A stretch of DNA of 57,865 bases from WQUF01 sp031549525 (lineage in GTDB: Bacteria > Bacillota > Clostridia > Clostridiales > Clostridiaceae), in contig JAVBPQ010000087.1 of the NCBI GenBank assembly GCA_031549525.1, forward strand, positions 1 through 57,865, in the 5' to 3' direction. Numbering within the stretch: position 1 is the first letter of the stretch; each line of letters begins with the position of its first letter. The notes beneath the pieces were generated by a model. It searched no databases. It worked only from the letters and a program-made list of their open reading frames with translations, and was not told where the DNA came from. Both the position numbers and the translations under genes were made by a program. Below are positions 43,688 through 53,778 of this stretch, piece by piece.

Positions 43688-45121
43688 TTAATTACATAAA
43701 GTATCGTAAAGTTTTACATACTCTTTTGCGCTTTTCTTCCAGCTATTATCTGAATTCATCGCCCTTATCATTAATTTTGCCCAATTTTCCTTATTATAAT
43801 ATAGCTGAAGTGCACTTTCTATAACATGATGCATGTCTTGTGCATTATAGTATGAAAAACTAAAGCCTGTTCCTTCATCAGTATATTTATTATATGGAAT
43901 GACGCTATCCTTTAAGCCTCCTGTTTCTCTAACTATTGGAATGGTTCCATATTTGAGTGCAATCATCTGACCAAGCCCACAGGGTTCTGATAGTGAAGGC
44001 ATAAGAAATATATCAGATGCTGCATAAATCTTATGAGCAAGCTCATTGTCAAATTTTATAATAGTAGTTACTTTATTAGGATAATATATTTTTAAATTTG
44101 AGAAATGCTCCTCATATATCCTATCTCCGCTTCCTAATATTACAATTTGAATATTCATCTGCATTAGTTTATCCATAATGCTTATAAGTAAATCCAATCC
44201 TTTTTGTCTTACAAGCCTTGTGACCATAGCTAACATAGGTATATTGCGATTTACCATAAGCCCTAATTCCTGCTGAAGTTTTATTTTATTTTCAACCTTT
44301 TTATCTATGGAATTTATTCCATATGTTCTATATATAAATTTATCCGTTTCTGGGTTATAAAAATCATAATCTATCCCATTTTCAATCCCACTTAAATCAT
44401 CTTTTCTCCATCTTAAAAGACCATCTAACTTTTCACCATAATAGGGAGTTTGTATTTCTTCAGCATAGGTTTTACTAACTGTTGAAATTTTGTCTGAGAA
44501 TATTATTCCACCTTTCATAAAACTAACCCCACCATAAAACTCCACTGAGCCATTATCGTATAATTCTAATGGAAGATTTAAAAGCTCTGTTAAAATCTCT
44601 CTTGAAAATATTCCTTGATACAATAAATTATGGATAGAAAATAATACTTTTATATCTTTATAAAATAGGTCTTGGATATATTGTGTTTTAAGAAGAACTG
44701 GAATCATACCAGTTTGCCAATCGTTACAATGGATGATATCTGGTTTATAATCGATCTCTTTTAACATCATGAGCACTGCTCTGTCAAAGAACGAAAATCT
44801 TTCAGCTTCATCAAAATATCCATATATACCTTCTCTTTTAAAGTAGTATTCATTATCTATTAAATAAAAAATTATTCCATCAACTTTTGCTTTTAATATT
44901 CCGCAATATTGATTTCTCCAGCCAATTGGAACAGTGAAGCTTTTAATAAATTCAAAATCATCTAGTATAACTTCAGGTATCAATTTGTATTTAGGTATTA
45001 CCACTGAAGTTTCTACGCCTTCTTTATTTAAATATTTGCTAAGTGAGTAGGCTATATCTCCTAAACCTCCTGTTTTTATAAAAGGATCTGACTCTGATGC
45101 CACAAATAATACTTTTTTCAT
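43688..45121 (-). CDS. glgA: glycogen synthase
   Basis: 477 residues, GT5 glycosyltransferase that adds glucose from ADP-glucose. The substrate site KTGGLGDIAYSLSK (residues 16-29) and the C-terminal PSLSEPCGLGQMIALKYGT with catalytic Glu are present, as are CNDWQTGMIP and HNLLYQG. GAGGAGG precedes the ATG. Third gene of the operon. Confidence 0.97.
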   Translation of the reverse strand: MKKVLFVASESDPFIKTGGLGDIAYSLSKYLNKEGVETSVVIPKYKLIPEVILDDFEFIKSFTVPIGWRNQYCGILKAKVDGIIFYLIDNEYYFKREGIYGYFDEAERFSFFDRAVLMMLKEIDYKPDIIHCNDWQTGMIPVLLKTQYIQDLFYKDIKVLFSIHNLLYQGIFSREILTELLNLPLELYDNGSVEFYGGVSFMKGGIIFSDKISTVSKTYAEEIQTPYYGEKLDGLLRWRKDDLSGIENGIDYDFYNPETDKFIYRTYGINSIDKKVENKIKLQQELGLMVNRNIPMLAMVTRLVRQKGLDLLISIMDKLMQMNIQIVILGSGDRIYEEHFSNLKIYYPNKVTTIIKFDNELAHKIYAASDIFLMPSLSEPCGLGQMIALKYGTIPIVRETGGLKDSVIPYNKYTDEGTGFSFSYYNAQDMHHVIESALQLYYNKENWAKLMIRAMNSDNSWKKSAKEYVKLYDTLCN

Positions 45122-45132
45122 AATATCCTCCT

Positions 45133-46245
45133 CTAAACAACTCGATTTTTTTCAATTACTACAGGCTTATCTTCCTTGCCTATTATTTCTTTAAATTTAG
45201 ATATTGTCACATTTTTGTCTAAGCAGACATAATCTAATCGCACACCAAGATGTATAATGGAATTTTGCATTACTATGGAGTTCTTAATCTCTGCATTGCG
45301 CTCTACGAGGACTGTTCTAAATATTAAAGAATTCTCAACACTTCCATCTATAATAGATCCGCTTGCTATGAATGAATTTTTTACTTGAGCATCAGCTCCA
45401 TATTTAGTAGGCGGCCCATCCTTTGTCTTTGTATAAATAGGATTATTCCTAGAGAACAGTTGAGCAGCAATATCTAAATTTAACAATTCTAAACTTTTTT
45501 TATAATATGTTTTTAAAGAATTTATACATGTTAAATATCCTGTGTATTCAAATGTTTTAATCTTAATTCTAGAACATATATGGTTTATTATATCTCTTAA
45601 GGTATAAAAAGAACTAAAACTTGTAGATGCATTTATTAAATCTAAAAGCCTTTGTTTTTCCATGATATACATTTCCATGGATACATTTGCATCGCTCTTT
45701 TCTCCTGTATTCTTTCTTATATAAGATAAATTCTCATCTTCATCTATATCCAAGATATCACAGCCAATAAAATCGCTGTCTGCATTGTTTATTTTTTTAT
45801 AGATGACAGTGATATCAGCTTTGCTCTTTTTGTGAAATCTAAATGCTTCTCTATAATTTATGTTGCAGATCATATTTCCAGGCACAATTATAACATTATC
45901 TTGTTTACTGTAATATATATAGTCAATATTATCCCTAAAATTTTTCAATTCTTGCCTATTTATCTCAGAACCTACAGTATATTCTGGATAGAACATATAT
46001 ATTCTATCTGACTTTCTATCTAAATTCCACTCTTTTCCTGAACCTACATGATCCATCAAACTCCTTGGATTATCTTGAATAAAAACTCCCACATTTGTCA
46101 CTCCAGAGTTTACTAAATTAGAAAGCGGAAAATCAATTATCCTATACCTTCCCATAAAAGGAATACCTGCAACAGGTCTGTTATAAGTTAACTCCATAAT
46201 ATTTTTGTTATCTTGATGTAGGTTTATTATTCCCATTACATTCAT
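45133..46245 (-). CDS. glgD: glucose-1-phosphate adenylyltransferase subunit GlgD
   Basis: 370 residues of the same family as GlgC, but the GGxGTRL nucleotide-binding loop is replaced (MGIINLHQDNKN), and the start NRPVAGIPFMGRYRIIDFPLSN is that of GlgD. In Bacillus and clostridia GlgD forms a complex with GlgC and raises its activity. The C-terminal left-handed helix region (NSFIASGSIIDGSVENSLI) is intact. Lies 18 bases after glgC. Confidence 0.95.
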   Translation of the reverse strand: MNVMGIINLHQDNKNIMELTYNRPVAGIPFMGRYRIIDFPLSNLVNSGVTNVGVFIQDNPRSLMDHVGSGKEWNLDRKSDRIYMFYPEYTVGSEINRQELKNFRDNIDYIYYSKQDNVIIVPGNMICNINYREAFRFHKKSKADITVIYKKINNADSDFIGCDILDIDEDENLSYIRKNTGEKSDANVSMEMYIMEKQRLLDLINASTSFSSFYTLRDIINHICSRIKIKTFEYTGYLTCINSLKTYYKKSLELLNLDIAAQLFSRNNPIYTKTKDGPPTKYGADAQVKNSFIASGSIIDGSVENSLIFRTVLVERNAEIKNSIVMQNSIIHLGVRLDYVCLDKNVTISKFKEIIGKEDKPVVIEKNRVV

Positions 46246-46262
46246 TTTTAGATTCCCCCTCC

Positions 46263-47387
46263 CTAAAATTTGTCCTCTTTAGCAATAAGCAGCACTTCAC
46301 CATCATTACTCCCAAGGTGTTTCCCATCTTTAATCTCTGTTTCAGCTTCTACAACAACCTTTTCTAAAATCACATCTTTCCCTATATGAACATTTGGCAT
46401 TATAACAGAATTTCGCACATATGAGCCTTTTCCTATATATACTCCTGGAAATATCACAGAATTTTCAACATTTGCATCTATAACACAGCCGTCATAGATC
46501 ATAGAATTTTTAATTTCAGCATCTTGACCGATATATTGGGGTAATCTGTTCACTGTTTGAGAATATATTCTCCAATTTGGATCATACAGCTTTAAAGTAT
46601 TATCTTCAGATAACAAATCCATATTGGCTTCCCATAACGATTGAATAGTTCCTACATCTTTCCAGTATCCATGAAATCTATAAGAAAACATCTTTCTACC
46701 ATCCTTTAGCATAGCTGGTAATATATTTTTGCCAAAGTCGTGTTTTGACTTTTCAAGTACAGCATCCTCTTCTAGATACTTTTTTAATACACTCCAAGTG
46801 AATATATAAATTCCCATAGATGCTAAGTTGCTCTTTGGGTGTTCTGGTTTTTCATCAAATTCGTAAATAGATCCATCTTCATGAGTATTCAAGATTCCAA
46901 ATCTCGATGCTTCTTCAATTGGAATTTCAATAACTGCTATGGTTACATCTGCTTCTTTCTCTTTATGATAGTCAAGCATATCATTGTAGTCCATCTTGTA
47001 TATGTGGTCTCCAGAAAGTATAAGCACATACTCTGGTGAAAAATTTTCTACATAATCAATATTTTGATATATGGCATCTCCAGTACCTTTATACCATTCG
47101 CCCCCTGTTTCTCTAACGGATGGAGGCAATATTGCAACTCCCCCATTTGTTCTGTCTAAATCCCAATGCCTCCCTATTCCTATATAACTGTTTAAAACTA
47201 ATGGTTCATATTGTGTCAATACTCCAACTGTAGTCATATTGGAATTTGCACAATTGCTCAATACAAAATCAATTATCCTGTACTTTCCGCCAAAATGAAC
47301 CGCAGGTTTTGCAAGTCTCTTTGTAAGCGCTCCTAGTCTTGTCCCTTTTCCCCCAGCCAAAATCATGGAAACAATTTCTTTATGCAT
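46263..47387 (-). CDS. glgC: glucose-1-phosphate adenylyltransferase, catalytic
   Basis: 374 residues. AGGKGTRLGALTKRLAKPA is the ATP-binding loop, followed by FGGKYRIIDFVLSN; GDHIYKMDY, EKPEHPKS and the C-terminal helix repeat region are standard. It makes ADP-glucose, the first committed step of glycogen synthesis. AGGTG lies before the ATG. It begins the operon; its promoter is in the 590-base gap upstream. Confidence 0.97.
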   Translation of the reverse strand: MHKEIVSMILAGGKGTRLGALTKRLAKPAVHFGGKYRIIDFVLSNCANSNMTTVGVLTQYEPLVLNSYIGIGRHWDLDRTNGGVAILPPSVRETGGEWYKGTGDAIYQNIDYVENFSPEYVLILSGDHIYKMDYNDMLDYHKEKEADVTIAVIEIPIEEASRFGILNTHEDGSIYEFDEKPEHPKSNLASMGIYIFTWSVLKKYLEEDAVLEKSKHDFGKNILPAMLKDGRKMFSYRFHGYWKDVGTIQSLWEANMDLLSEDNTLKLYDPNWRIYSQTVNRLPQYIGQDAEIKNSMIYDGCVIDANVENSVIFPGVYIGKGSYVRNSVIMPNVHIGKDVILEKVVVEAETEIKDGKHLGSNDGEVLLIAKEDKF

Positions 47388-47975
47388 ATCAACACCTCAA
47401 AATCTATTTATTTATTATTTTAACTCAATTTAGCTCAATATTAATGTAAAAATATTCTTCTATTATGCTTTAAAATCAAATTTGGGAATACAACTTATTA
47501 ATTTTTGGAAATAAAGTTTTAAAATTAATGAAGATTTAAGCATTAAATAAATAAGTATTTTTTAGTTACATTTCTAAAAAATAATAAGATAAGAATTTGA
47601 TATTTGAATATTTAACTTTAATCTATATTTTTCCTATTTTCTAGTATTAGTATTCTCATGAAATCATAAAATAATTACTAAAATTATCAATTCCATATTT
47701 TTCAAAGCTTACTATTAATAATTAATTTTATTTTCTTTTATTACCTTCTAAAATCACATTTTAAAGACAGAAACATAGGAATAAAGTATATGCAAACAAG
47801 CTAACTCGGTAGATAATTTTAAATATATTATATACTTTATTCTTTATTTGTACTACTAAAATAAAATATACCTTATAGATAATCTTAAACAATTTTATAC
47901 CATGAGTTCTATTTGTTATAATGAGCATAATACATATAGAATTTAAAAAAATTAAAAAATATTTTGAGGTGAATC
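47388..47975. other. AT-rich divergent promoter region, no gene seen
   Basis: About 590 bases between divergent glgC and nadE. No supported ORF. Promoters for both must lie here; a good extended -10 is seen for nadE at 47914-47922, but no confident promoter for glgC. No known riboswitch was recognised. Confidence 0.5.
47894..47922 (+). promoter_or_regulatory. extended -10 promoter for nadE
   Basis: TGTTATAAT (extended -10 TGnTATAAT, hexamer 47917-47922) with a weak TTTATA -35 17 bases upstream, about 55 bases before nadE. Confidence 0.5.
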
Positions 47976-49892
47976 ATGAATTTAGGCTTTATAAAAGTTA
48001 CAGCTGCGTGCCCAATAACTGATGTTTCAAATGTAAAATTTAATCTATCTCATATAAAAAACTGCATAGATATGGCTCTTTTTGAAGGATCTAAAGCCAT
48101 AGTATTTCCTGAATTATGCATAACTTCTTATACTTGCGGAGATCTTTTTTTAAACAGCCATCTTATAAATAAATCCTATGATACAATCATGAAGCTTTTA
48201 GATTATTCAAAGGATAAAGATATATTTATTGTTGTAGGTTCACCCATTAAATATAGCAGCGAGCTTTTTAATTGTGCTGTCTGTATCTTACATGGGAAAA
48301 TATTGGGTATCATCCCTAAATCTTTTATACCAAATTATGGTGAATTTTATGAAAAGAGATGGTTTTCACCAGGTTCAAGAATAATAGACAAATATGTTGA
48401 TATATTAGATTATAAAAATATACCCTTTTCAAAGAATATCATCTTCACTTATAAAAATGCAGCTTTTGGTATAGAAATATGTGAAGATATTTGGACTGTA
48501 ATTCCCCCTTCATCCTTTCTAAGCCAAGCTGGTGCAAATATAATATTAAATCTCTCTGCTTCAAATGATATAATAGGAAAATACAAACAAAGAGAAAATT
48601 TGATTTTGGCCCAAAGTTCAAAATCAATATGTGCATATGTGTATTCCTCTTCAGGAGTACATGAATCTACCACAGATATAGTATTTGGAGGAGCTCTTAT
48701 AATAAGTGAAATTGGAAAGATAGTTAAAAAAAATAAGAGGTTTGAGAGGGAAGATAATATAATTTCTGCTGCAATTGACCTTGATAAAATAGAAAATGAA
48801 AGGCTTATCAATAAATCTTTTAAAAACGATATATTAAATAACTTTGATATTTTAAAGATAGATCTAAAATTTAATGAGGATTTTGATTTAAAATATTTTG
48901 ACAGAGAAATAAGTCCTACACCATTTTTACCAAAGGAAGATGATGAAATAGATTCAAGATGTGATGAGGTTTTCAATATACAGACAGCAGGGCTTGCAAA
49001 GAGGCTTCAAAAGACAAATACAAAAAAAGCTGTGATAGGAATCTCAGGAGGATTAGACTCTACCTTAGCTTTACTCGTTATTGTAAAAACCTTTGATATG
49101 CTAAAGTTAGATAGAAAAAACATCTTAACAATCACAATGCCAAGCTTTGGAACCACAGATAGGACATATAATAATGCAGTTTATTTATGCAAAAAATTAG
49201 GATGCGATTTTAGAGAAATAAATATAACTAAGTCTATACTTCAGCATTTTAAAGATATAGGTCATGATGAAGATATCCACGATGTCACATACGAAAATGC
49301 TCAGGCAAGGGAAAGAACCCAAATACTTATGGATATTGCAAATAAAGAGGGAGGCTTAGTCATAGGTACTGGTGATCTTTCAGAAAGTGCTCTTGGATGG
49401 TGTACATTTAATGGTGACCATATGTCTATGTACAATGTAAATGCATCCATACCAAAGACTTTAGTGAGATATTTAGTAAATCATATAGCCACATCTGAAG
49501 TAAATCCTGATGTAAAATATGTTTTAAACGACATCTTAAACACTCCAATAAGCCCTGAGCTTTTACCTAAGGATGAAAGTGGAGAAAATAAACAAAAAAC
49601 TGAAGATTCCATCGGTTCATATGAATTGCATGATTTTTTTATATTCTATTTTGTCCGCTATGGTTTTTCACCTGAGAAGATCATATTTTTAGCAAATGAG
49701 TGTTTTAAAGATAAATATGATGCTGAATATATAAATAAAGTATTTAGCATATTTATAAAGAGGTTTTTTACTCAGCAATTTAAGAGATCATCTCAGCCAG
49801 ATGGTCCTAAGGTAGGCAGTATCTCCCTTTCTCAAAGAGGAGATTGGAGGATGGCATCAGATGCAGATTACTCTGCTTGGTTGGATTTTTAA
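47976..49892 (+). CDS. nadE: glutamine-dependent NAD+ synthetase
   Basis: 638 residues. The N-terminal half (1-290) is a nitrilase-type glutaminase domain: FPELCITSY (Glu), KSFIPNYGEFYEKRWF (Lys), GIEICEDIW (Cys). The C-terminal half is the NAD synthetase domain with the P-loop GISGGLDSTLAL, GTGDLSESALGW and the QPDGPKVG tail. It amidates nicotinate adenine dinucleotide using Gln, completing the pathway of nadD in this window. GAGGTGAATC precedes the ATG. Confidence 0.96.
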   Translation: MNLGFIKVTAACPITDVSNVKFNLSHIKNCIDMALFEGSKAIVFPELCITSYTCGDLFLNSHLINKSYDTIMKLLDYSKDKDIFIVVGSPIKYSSELFNCAVCILHGKILGIIPKSFIPNYGEFYEKRWFSPGSRIIDKYVDILDYKNIPFSKNIIFTYKNAAFGIEICEDIWTVIPPSSFLSQAGANIILNLSASNDIIGKYKQRENLILAQSSKSICAYVYSSSGVHESTTDIVFGGALIISEIGKIVKKNKRFEREDNIISAAIDLDKIENERLINKSFKNDILNNFDILKIDLKFNEDFDLKYFDREISPTPFLPKEDDEIDSRCDEVFNIQTAGLAKRLQKTNTKKAVIGISGGLDSTLALLVIVKTFDMLKLDRKNILTITMPSFGTTDRTYNNAVYLCKKLGCDFREINITKSILQHFKDIGHDEDIHDVTYENAQARERTQILMDIANKEGGLVIGTGDLSESALGWCTFNGDHMSMYNVNASIPKTLVRYLVNHIATSEVNPDVKYVLNDILNTPISPELLPKDESGENKQKTEDSIGSYELHDFFIFYFVRYGFSPEKIIFLANECFKDKYDAEYINKVFSIFIKRFFTQQFKRSSQPDGPKVGSISLSQRGDWRMASDADYSAWLDF

Positions 49893-50102
49893 ATTGAAAT
49901 AAAAAACAATCTTTGAATATTGTCATCTAAGTATATTATTATCTAAAAATGATGAAATAAGCATAAAATACTTGTATTTAACTAATTTACACGTTAAAAT
50001 ATAACTACCTATAATAAATAAACATATTATAAATTTAAAGGTAAAATATAATCTTCCCGATTTTCTTTAAATTAAAAATTATTTATTAAGGAGTGGTTAT
50101 TT

Positions 50103-50975
50103 ATGAAAAAAATTTCATGGTTAATTACAATTATTTTAACTATTTCACTGATAACTGGGAGTGGTCTATTTAATTTTGCATTTGCTGCTGCACCATCACA
50201 AATAGACGTGCTCAGTAAATCTGAAAAATACTTCAATAATCTAAAGTTAGTAAATGATACTAAGAGAAATATGAGCTATTATGTTCCGCAGGGCCTACCT
50301 TCAAGTGGGAGCAATGATTACCAGGTGCGCTTTTTAAAATCCACACCTTCAACAGATAGCAGACTTTCTTTGATATACACAAATTCAACACTATATTCTC
50401 AAGCTGATTTTGCATATATGCCTTTTGAATCAAGTTTTACACCTTCTGATACTCTAGATACATGGGTTACTAAACTATTTAAAGCTATGGATTCGTTTTA
50501 TGGCACAGGATTTCACTATGAAATAATTGAAAAACAGAGCAATATGTATATAGTAAAATACTATTATGGTGAATTTAATGACCCTGCTCCATATTCTTTT
50601 TATAAAATACAAAACGGAGTACCTCTATCTATGACTGTGAGCGGATCTGGCGATTATGGTAAAAACTTTTCTGCTGTTTTAAATGAAGCAAAGACTTTGT
50701 TTGCAAATTTTAAACCTATAAAATCTTACTCTCAAAACCCTAATATAGGATTTTACTTTGTATGCATAGGTTCTTTTAAAGATAGAGCAAATGCAGATAA
50801 GCTTGCAGCTCAAGCTAAAGCCAAGGGCATTCAAACAAATATAGTATCTGCAGGTGGATTTTATAGAGTAAATATTGGAGCATTTAGAATAAAAACAAAT
50901 GCAGAATCACTGCAAAAATCTGCAATCTCAAAAGGATTTAAAGATACATTCTTGTATTATGAAATAAGAAAATAA
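50103..50975 (+). CDS. secreted SPOR-domain protein
   Basis: 290 residues. Signal peptide (1-29, ending AFAAAP). A middle domain (about 35-205) of unknown type, beta-rich (YYVPQGLPSSGSNDYQVRFL). C-terminal SPOR domain (about 218-288): FYFVCIGSFKDRANADKLAAQ and FYRVNIGAFRIKTNAESL, the two-repeat pattern that binds denuded peptidoglycan glycan strands. It likely acts at the septum or cell wall. AAGGAGTGG precedes the ATG. It is transcribed alone, ended by a hairpin. Confidence 0.85.
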   Translation: MKKISWLITIILTISLITGSGLFNFAFAAAPSQIDVLSKSEKYFNNLKLVNDTKRNMSYYVPQGLPSSGSNDYQVRFLKSTPSTDSRLSLIYTNSTLYSQADFAYMPFESSFTPSDTLDTWVTKLFKAMDSFYGTGFHYEIIEKQSNMYIVKYYYGEFNDPAPYSFYKIQNGVPLSMTVSGSGDYGKNFSAVLNEAKTLFANFKPIKSYSQNPNIGFYFVCIGSFKDRANADKLAAQAKAKGIQTNIVSAGGFYRVNIGAFRIKTNAESLQKSAISKGFKDTFLYYEIRK

Positions 50976-50982
50976 TATAAAT

Positions 50983-51009
50983 AAAAGGTCGCCCATAAGG
51001 TGACCTTTT
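50983..51009. terminator. terminator between convergent genes
   Basis: AAAAGGTCGCC and GGTGACCTTTT (one G-U pair) around five bases. It serves the SPOR-domain gene and probably cysS on the other strand. Confidence 0.8.
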
Positions 51010-51018
51010 ATAAGCCTT

Positions 51019-52458
51019 TTATAACTTTTTAATCTTAACTCCAGATGGTCCATCCTCAAGTGCAATGCCCTTTTGTAAAAGCTCATCACGAATTCTATCT
51101 GATGTTTTAAAATCCTTATTCTTTCTCGCTTCTTGTCTTAAATTTACAAGCTCTAATATCTCATCATCGAAGCTTAACTCTTCTTCTTTCATATCACTAA
51201 ATTTAAACCCTAAAACCTTATCCATCTCTAAAAGCATAAAATATCTATTTTCAGGAGGAATGGAATTATCATTTACCATATCCCACATAATGCCTATTCC
51301 TAAAGGTACATTTAAATCATTTTGAGCTGCACTATAGAAATCCTTTAGAGGTTTTAAATCTATATCCTTCACCTCATTAGTAGATTTTTTAAATTCTATA
51401 ACCTTAGATTTTAATTTAGAAAAAGCAATGCTTGCAGAATCAATAGCTTTCCATGAAAACATGAGACCCTTTGTATAATGAGCGTTTAAGCAATAGTATC
51501 TATAAACTAATGGGTCATATCCTCTTTCAATGAGAGTGTTCATGGTTGTAAAATTATCCTTAGATTTAGACATCTTCTCTTCCTTATCTAAAACCAAAAA
51601 CTCTCCATGGAGCCAATAATTTACCCATTTATGTCCTAAAGAAGATTCAGATTGAGCAATTTCATTGTTATGATGCACAGGAATATGGTCGATACCTCCG
51701 CAATGTATATCTATGTGCTCTCCTAAAAATTTTGTCGCCATAGCAGAGCATTCAATATGCCACCCTGGGAATCCAACACCCCATGGGCTATCCCATTCCA
51801 TTTGCCTCCTCTTATCTTTAGGTGAAAACTTCCAAAGGGCAAAATCTGTGATATTCCTCTTTTCATCTGAAATTTCTACCCTAGCTCCTGCCTGCAGCCC
51901 TTTAATATCTAACCGAGATAATTTCCCATAATCTTCTACCTTTGATGTATCAAAATATACACCATCTTCAATTATATAAGTATATCCCTTTTCTTCTAAG
52001 GATGATATAAAGTCGATCTGCTCCTTTATATTGTCTGTGGCTTTACACCAAATATCTGGTTCGATTATATTGAGCCTTTTTAAATCTTTTCTAAACTCTC
52101 CAAAATAAAAATCTGCAATCTCATATGCAGTCTTATTTTCTCTTAAAGCTCCAATCTCCATCCTATCTTCACCAGTATCTTCATCTGAAGTTAAGTGCCC
52201 AACATCTGTTACATTCATAACATGTTTGACATCATATCCTGAAGCTAGAAGCACTCTCTTTAAAATATCTTCAAATATATAAGTCTTTAAATTACCAATA
52301 TGAGCAAAATTATAAACAGTAGGCCCGCAAGCATACATCTTAACCTCATTTTCATCTATCGGTTTAAACCTTTCAACTGTGCGGGACAAAGTATTGAACA
52401 ATTTCACATCTCTAGTTCTCTCTATTTTTAAAACATCCAAATTTTGTGTTTCTTCCAT
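51019..52458 (-). CDS. cysS: cysteinyl-tRNA synthetase
   Basis: 479 residues, class I. CGPTVYNFAHIGNLKTYIFED contains in its middle the Cys ligand of zinc and HIGN; FPGWHIECSAM and HCGGIDHIPVHHNNEIAQSE carry further zinc ligands; KMSKSKDN is intact. A short helical N-terminal extension of about 20 residues precedes the usual start of the catalytic domain. ATG 52458 is used because GAGGTGAAACGC precedes it; the GTG of the longer frame is part of that site. No T-box upstream. Confidence 0.97.
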   Translation of the reverse strand: MEETQNLDVLKIERTRDVKLFNTLSRTVERFKPIDENEVKMYACGPTVYNFAHIGNLKTYIFEDILKRVLLASGYDVKHVMNVTDVGHLTSDEDTGEDRMEIGALRENKTAYEIADFYFGEFRKDLKRLNIIEPDIWCKATDNIKEQIDFISSLEEKGYTYIIEDGVYFDTSKVEDYGKLSRLDIKGLQAGARVEISDEKRNITDFALWKFSPKDKRRQMEWDSPWGVGFPGWHIECSAMATKFLGEHIDIHCGGIDHIPVHHNNEIAQSESSLGHKWVNYWLHGEFLVLDKEEKMSKSKDNFTTMNTLIERGYDPLVYRYYCLNAHYTKGLMFSWKAIDSASIAFSKLKSKVIEFKKSTNEVKDIDLKPLKDFYSAAQNDLNVPLGIGIMWDMVNDNSIPPENRYFMLLEMDKVLGFKFSDMKEEELSFDDEILELVNLRQEARKNKDFKTSDRIRDELLQKGIALEDGPSGVKIKKL

Positions 52459-52588
52459 GCGTTTCACCTCAACAAATAATTAATAATAATCTAGTATATC
52501 ACAATTATTGTATTAAATTTAGTGCTAAATAATTTTATGTATGATAAAATTTATACATTATAATTAATTTGTTAAAAGAAGGTGTATT

Positions 52589-53053
52589 ATGTATAGAGAG
52601 ATGAGAAGAAAAGACAGGCAAATATCAGAGGATGAAGCGTTTAAAATTTTAGAAAAGTGTGAATATGGATTTTTATCTATGGTGGATAATGATTCTCCTT
52701 ATTTAGTTCCTATTTCTTATGTTCTTTACAAAAATTGTATATATTTTCACTCTGCAATTGAAGGTCACAAAATAGATTGTATATCAAATAATCCTAAAGT
52801 TGCATTTTGTGTAGTGGGAGATACAAACGTGATTCCAGATGGTTTTACTACTGATTATGAAAGTACAATAGTATTTGGAAGAGCTTCCTTTGTAGAAAAT
52901 ATTGAAGAAATAAAGGAATACATGAATGCCATTTGTGAAAAATACTCAAGGGATTTTTTAGAAGAAGGCAAAACATATGTTGAAAGAGCAATTAAGCAAT
53001 TTAAATGTGTGAAAATAGAAATAGATCATATTACAGGAAAAGCTAGAAAATAA
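52589..53053 (+). CDS. NimA-like flavin/pyridoxamine 5'-phosphate oxidase family protein
   Basis: 154 residues. MRRKDRQISEDEAFKILEKCEYGFLSMV and PYLVPISYVLYKNCIYFHSAIEGHKIDCI are the split-barrel FMN-binding pattern of NimA/5-nitroimidazole-reductase-like proteins. It likely binds FMN or heme and reduces small nitro compounds, but the substrate is not known. AGAAGG precedes the ATG. Confidence 0.85.
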   Translation: MYREMRRKDRQISEDEAFKILEKCEYGFLSMVDNDSPYLVPISYVLYKNCIYFHSAIEGHKIDCISNNPKVAFCVVGDTNVIPDGFTTDYESTIVFGRASFVENIEEIKEYMNAICEKYSRDFLEEGKTYVERAIKQFKCVKIEIDHITGKARK

Positions 53054-53111
53054 GAATAATTATATATTTATAAAAGTATATTTTATATGAGAAATATTTT
53101 TGGTGAATCAT

Positions 53112-53741
53112 ATGAAATATACTTATGTTTTTATCGTCTTTTTAAACCTTGTGATAAATATAAATCTTATAAACACTATTATAACTAGAAAGAATATTCC
53201 AAAGCTTATATTTATTTTTCTTGAATCTCTAGAAGCACTTAAGTTTGGATTTTTATTATTTTTGTTATATTCAGAATATATAGCAAATCCGTATTTTTTT
53301 AAGTGGATATTGTTTATTGAATTTTTAGTCATACCTTGTTTATTTGTTTGGATAAACATATTTAATGAAAAAAAACAAATAATAAAATATTTTTATGCTT
53401 TTTGCAGTGTATGGACTCTTACATATTTTCTAATAATAAAGATGAGTTCAGTGAGAGTGATAAAGTGGAGAGGTACTGGATACATAATATCCATGGTGGG
53501 AAATCCAATCTATTATTTAGCATATATCTTAACCATGATAATCATAATCACAGGAATCTGCATTTTAAATTATAAGAAAAATCAGCACATTAAATATATG
53601 ATAATAGAGCTAATAATAGCATTTGTCTTTATAATTGAAAGTATGCTGTTTATATTTGATGCTCAAGTTTTTCTTTACCAAATAATAGGTGAGCTTCTTT
53701 TTAGTTTGTACATAATATATCTCTTAGAAAAACCAAAGTAA
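53112..53741 (+). CDS. seven-helix membrane protein, unknown
   Basis: 209 residues with seven hydrophobic segments (about 4-23, 30-50, 62-82, 88-106, 130-150, 160-180, 185-205), few charged residues between. No motif recognised; its size and helix number recall the membrane-sensor halves of some histidine kinases. ATG 53112 follows GGTGAATCAT; the earlier TTG at 53100 is less likely. It ends at a strong terminator. Confidence 0.6.
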   Translation: MKYTYVFIVFLNLVININLINTIITRKNIPKLIFIFLESLEALKFGFLLFLLYSEYIANPYFFKWILFIEFLVIPCLFVWINIFNEKKQIIKYFYAFCSVWTLTYFLIIKMSSVRVIKWRGTGYIISMVGNPIYYLAYILTMIIIITGICILNYKKNQHIKYMIIELIIAFVFIIESMLFIFDAQVFLYQIIGELLFSLYIIYLLEKPK

Positions 53742-53743
53742 AA

Positions 53744-53778
53744 GTTTAATAAGACCTGAAAATCAGGTCTTATTAAAC
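53744..53778. terminator. bidirectional terminator
   Basis: A perfect 16-bp inverted repeat (53744-53759 with 53763-53778) around three bases. It contains the stop of the convergent gene (53773-53775). T-tracts are modest. Confidence 0.75.
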
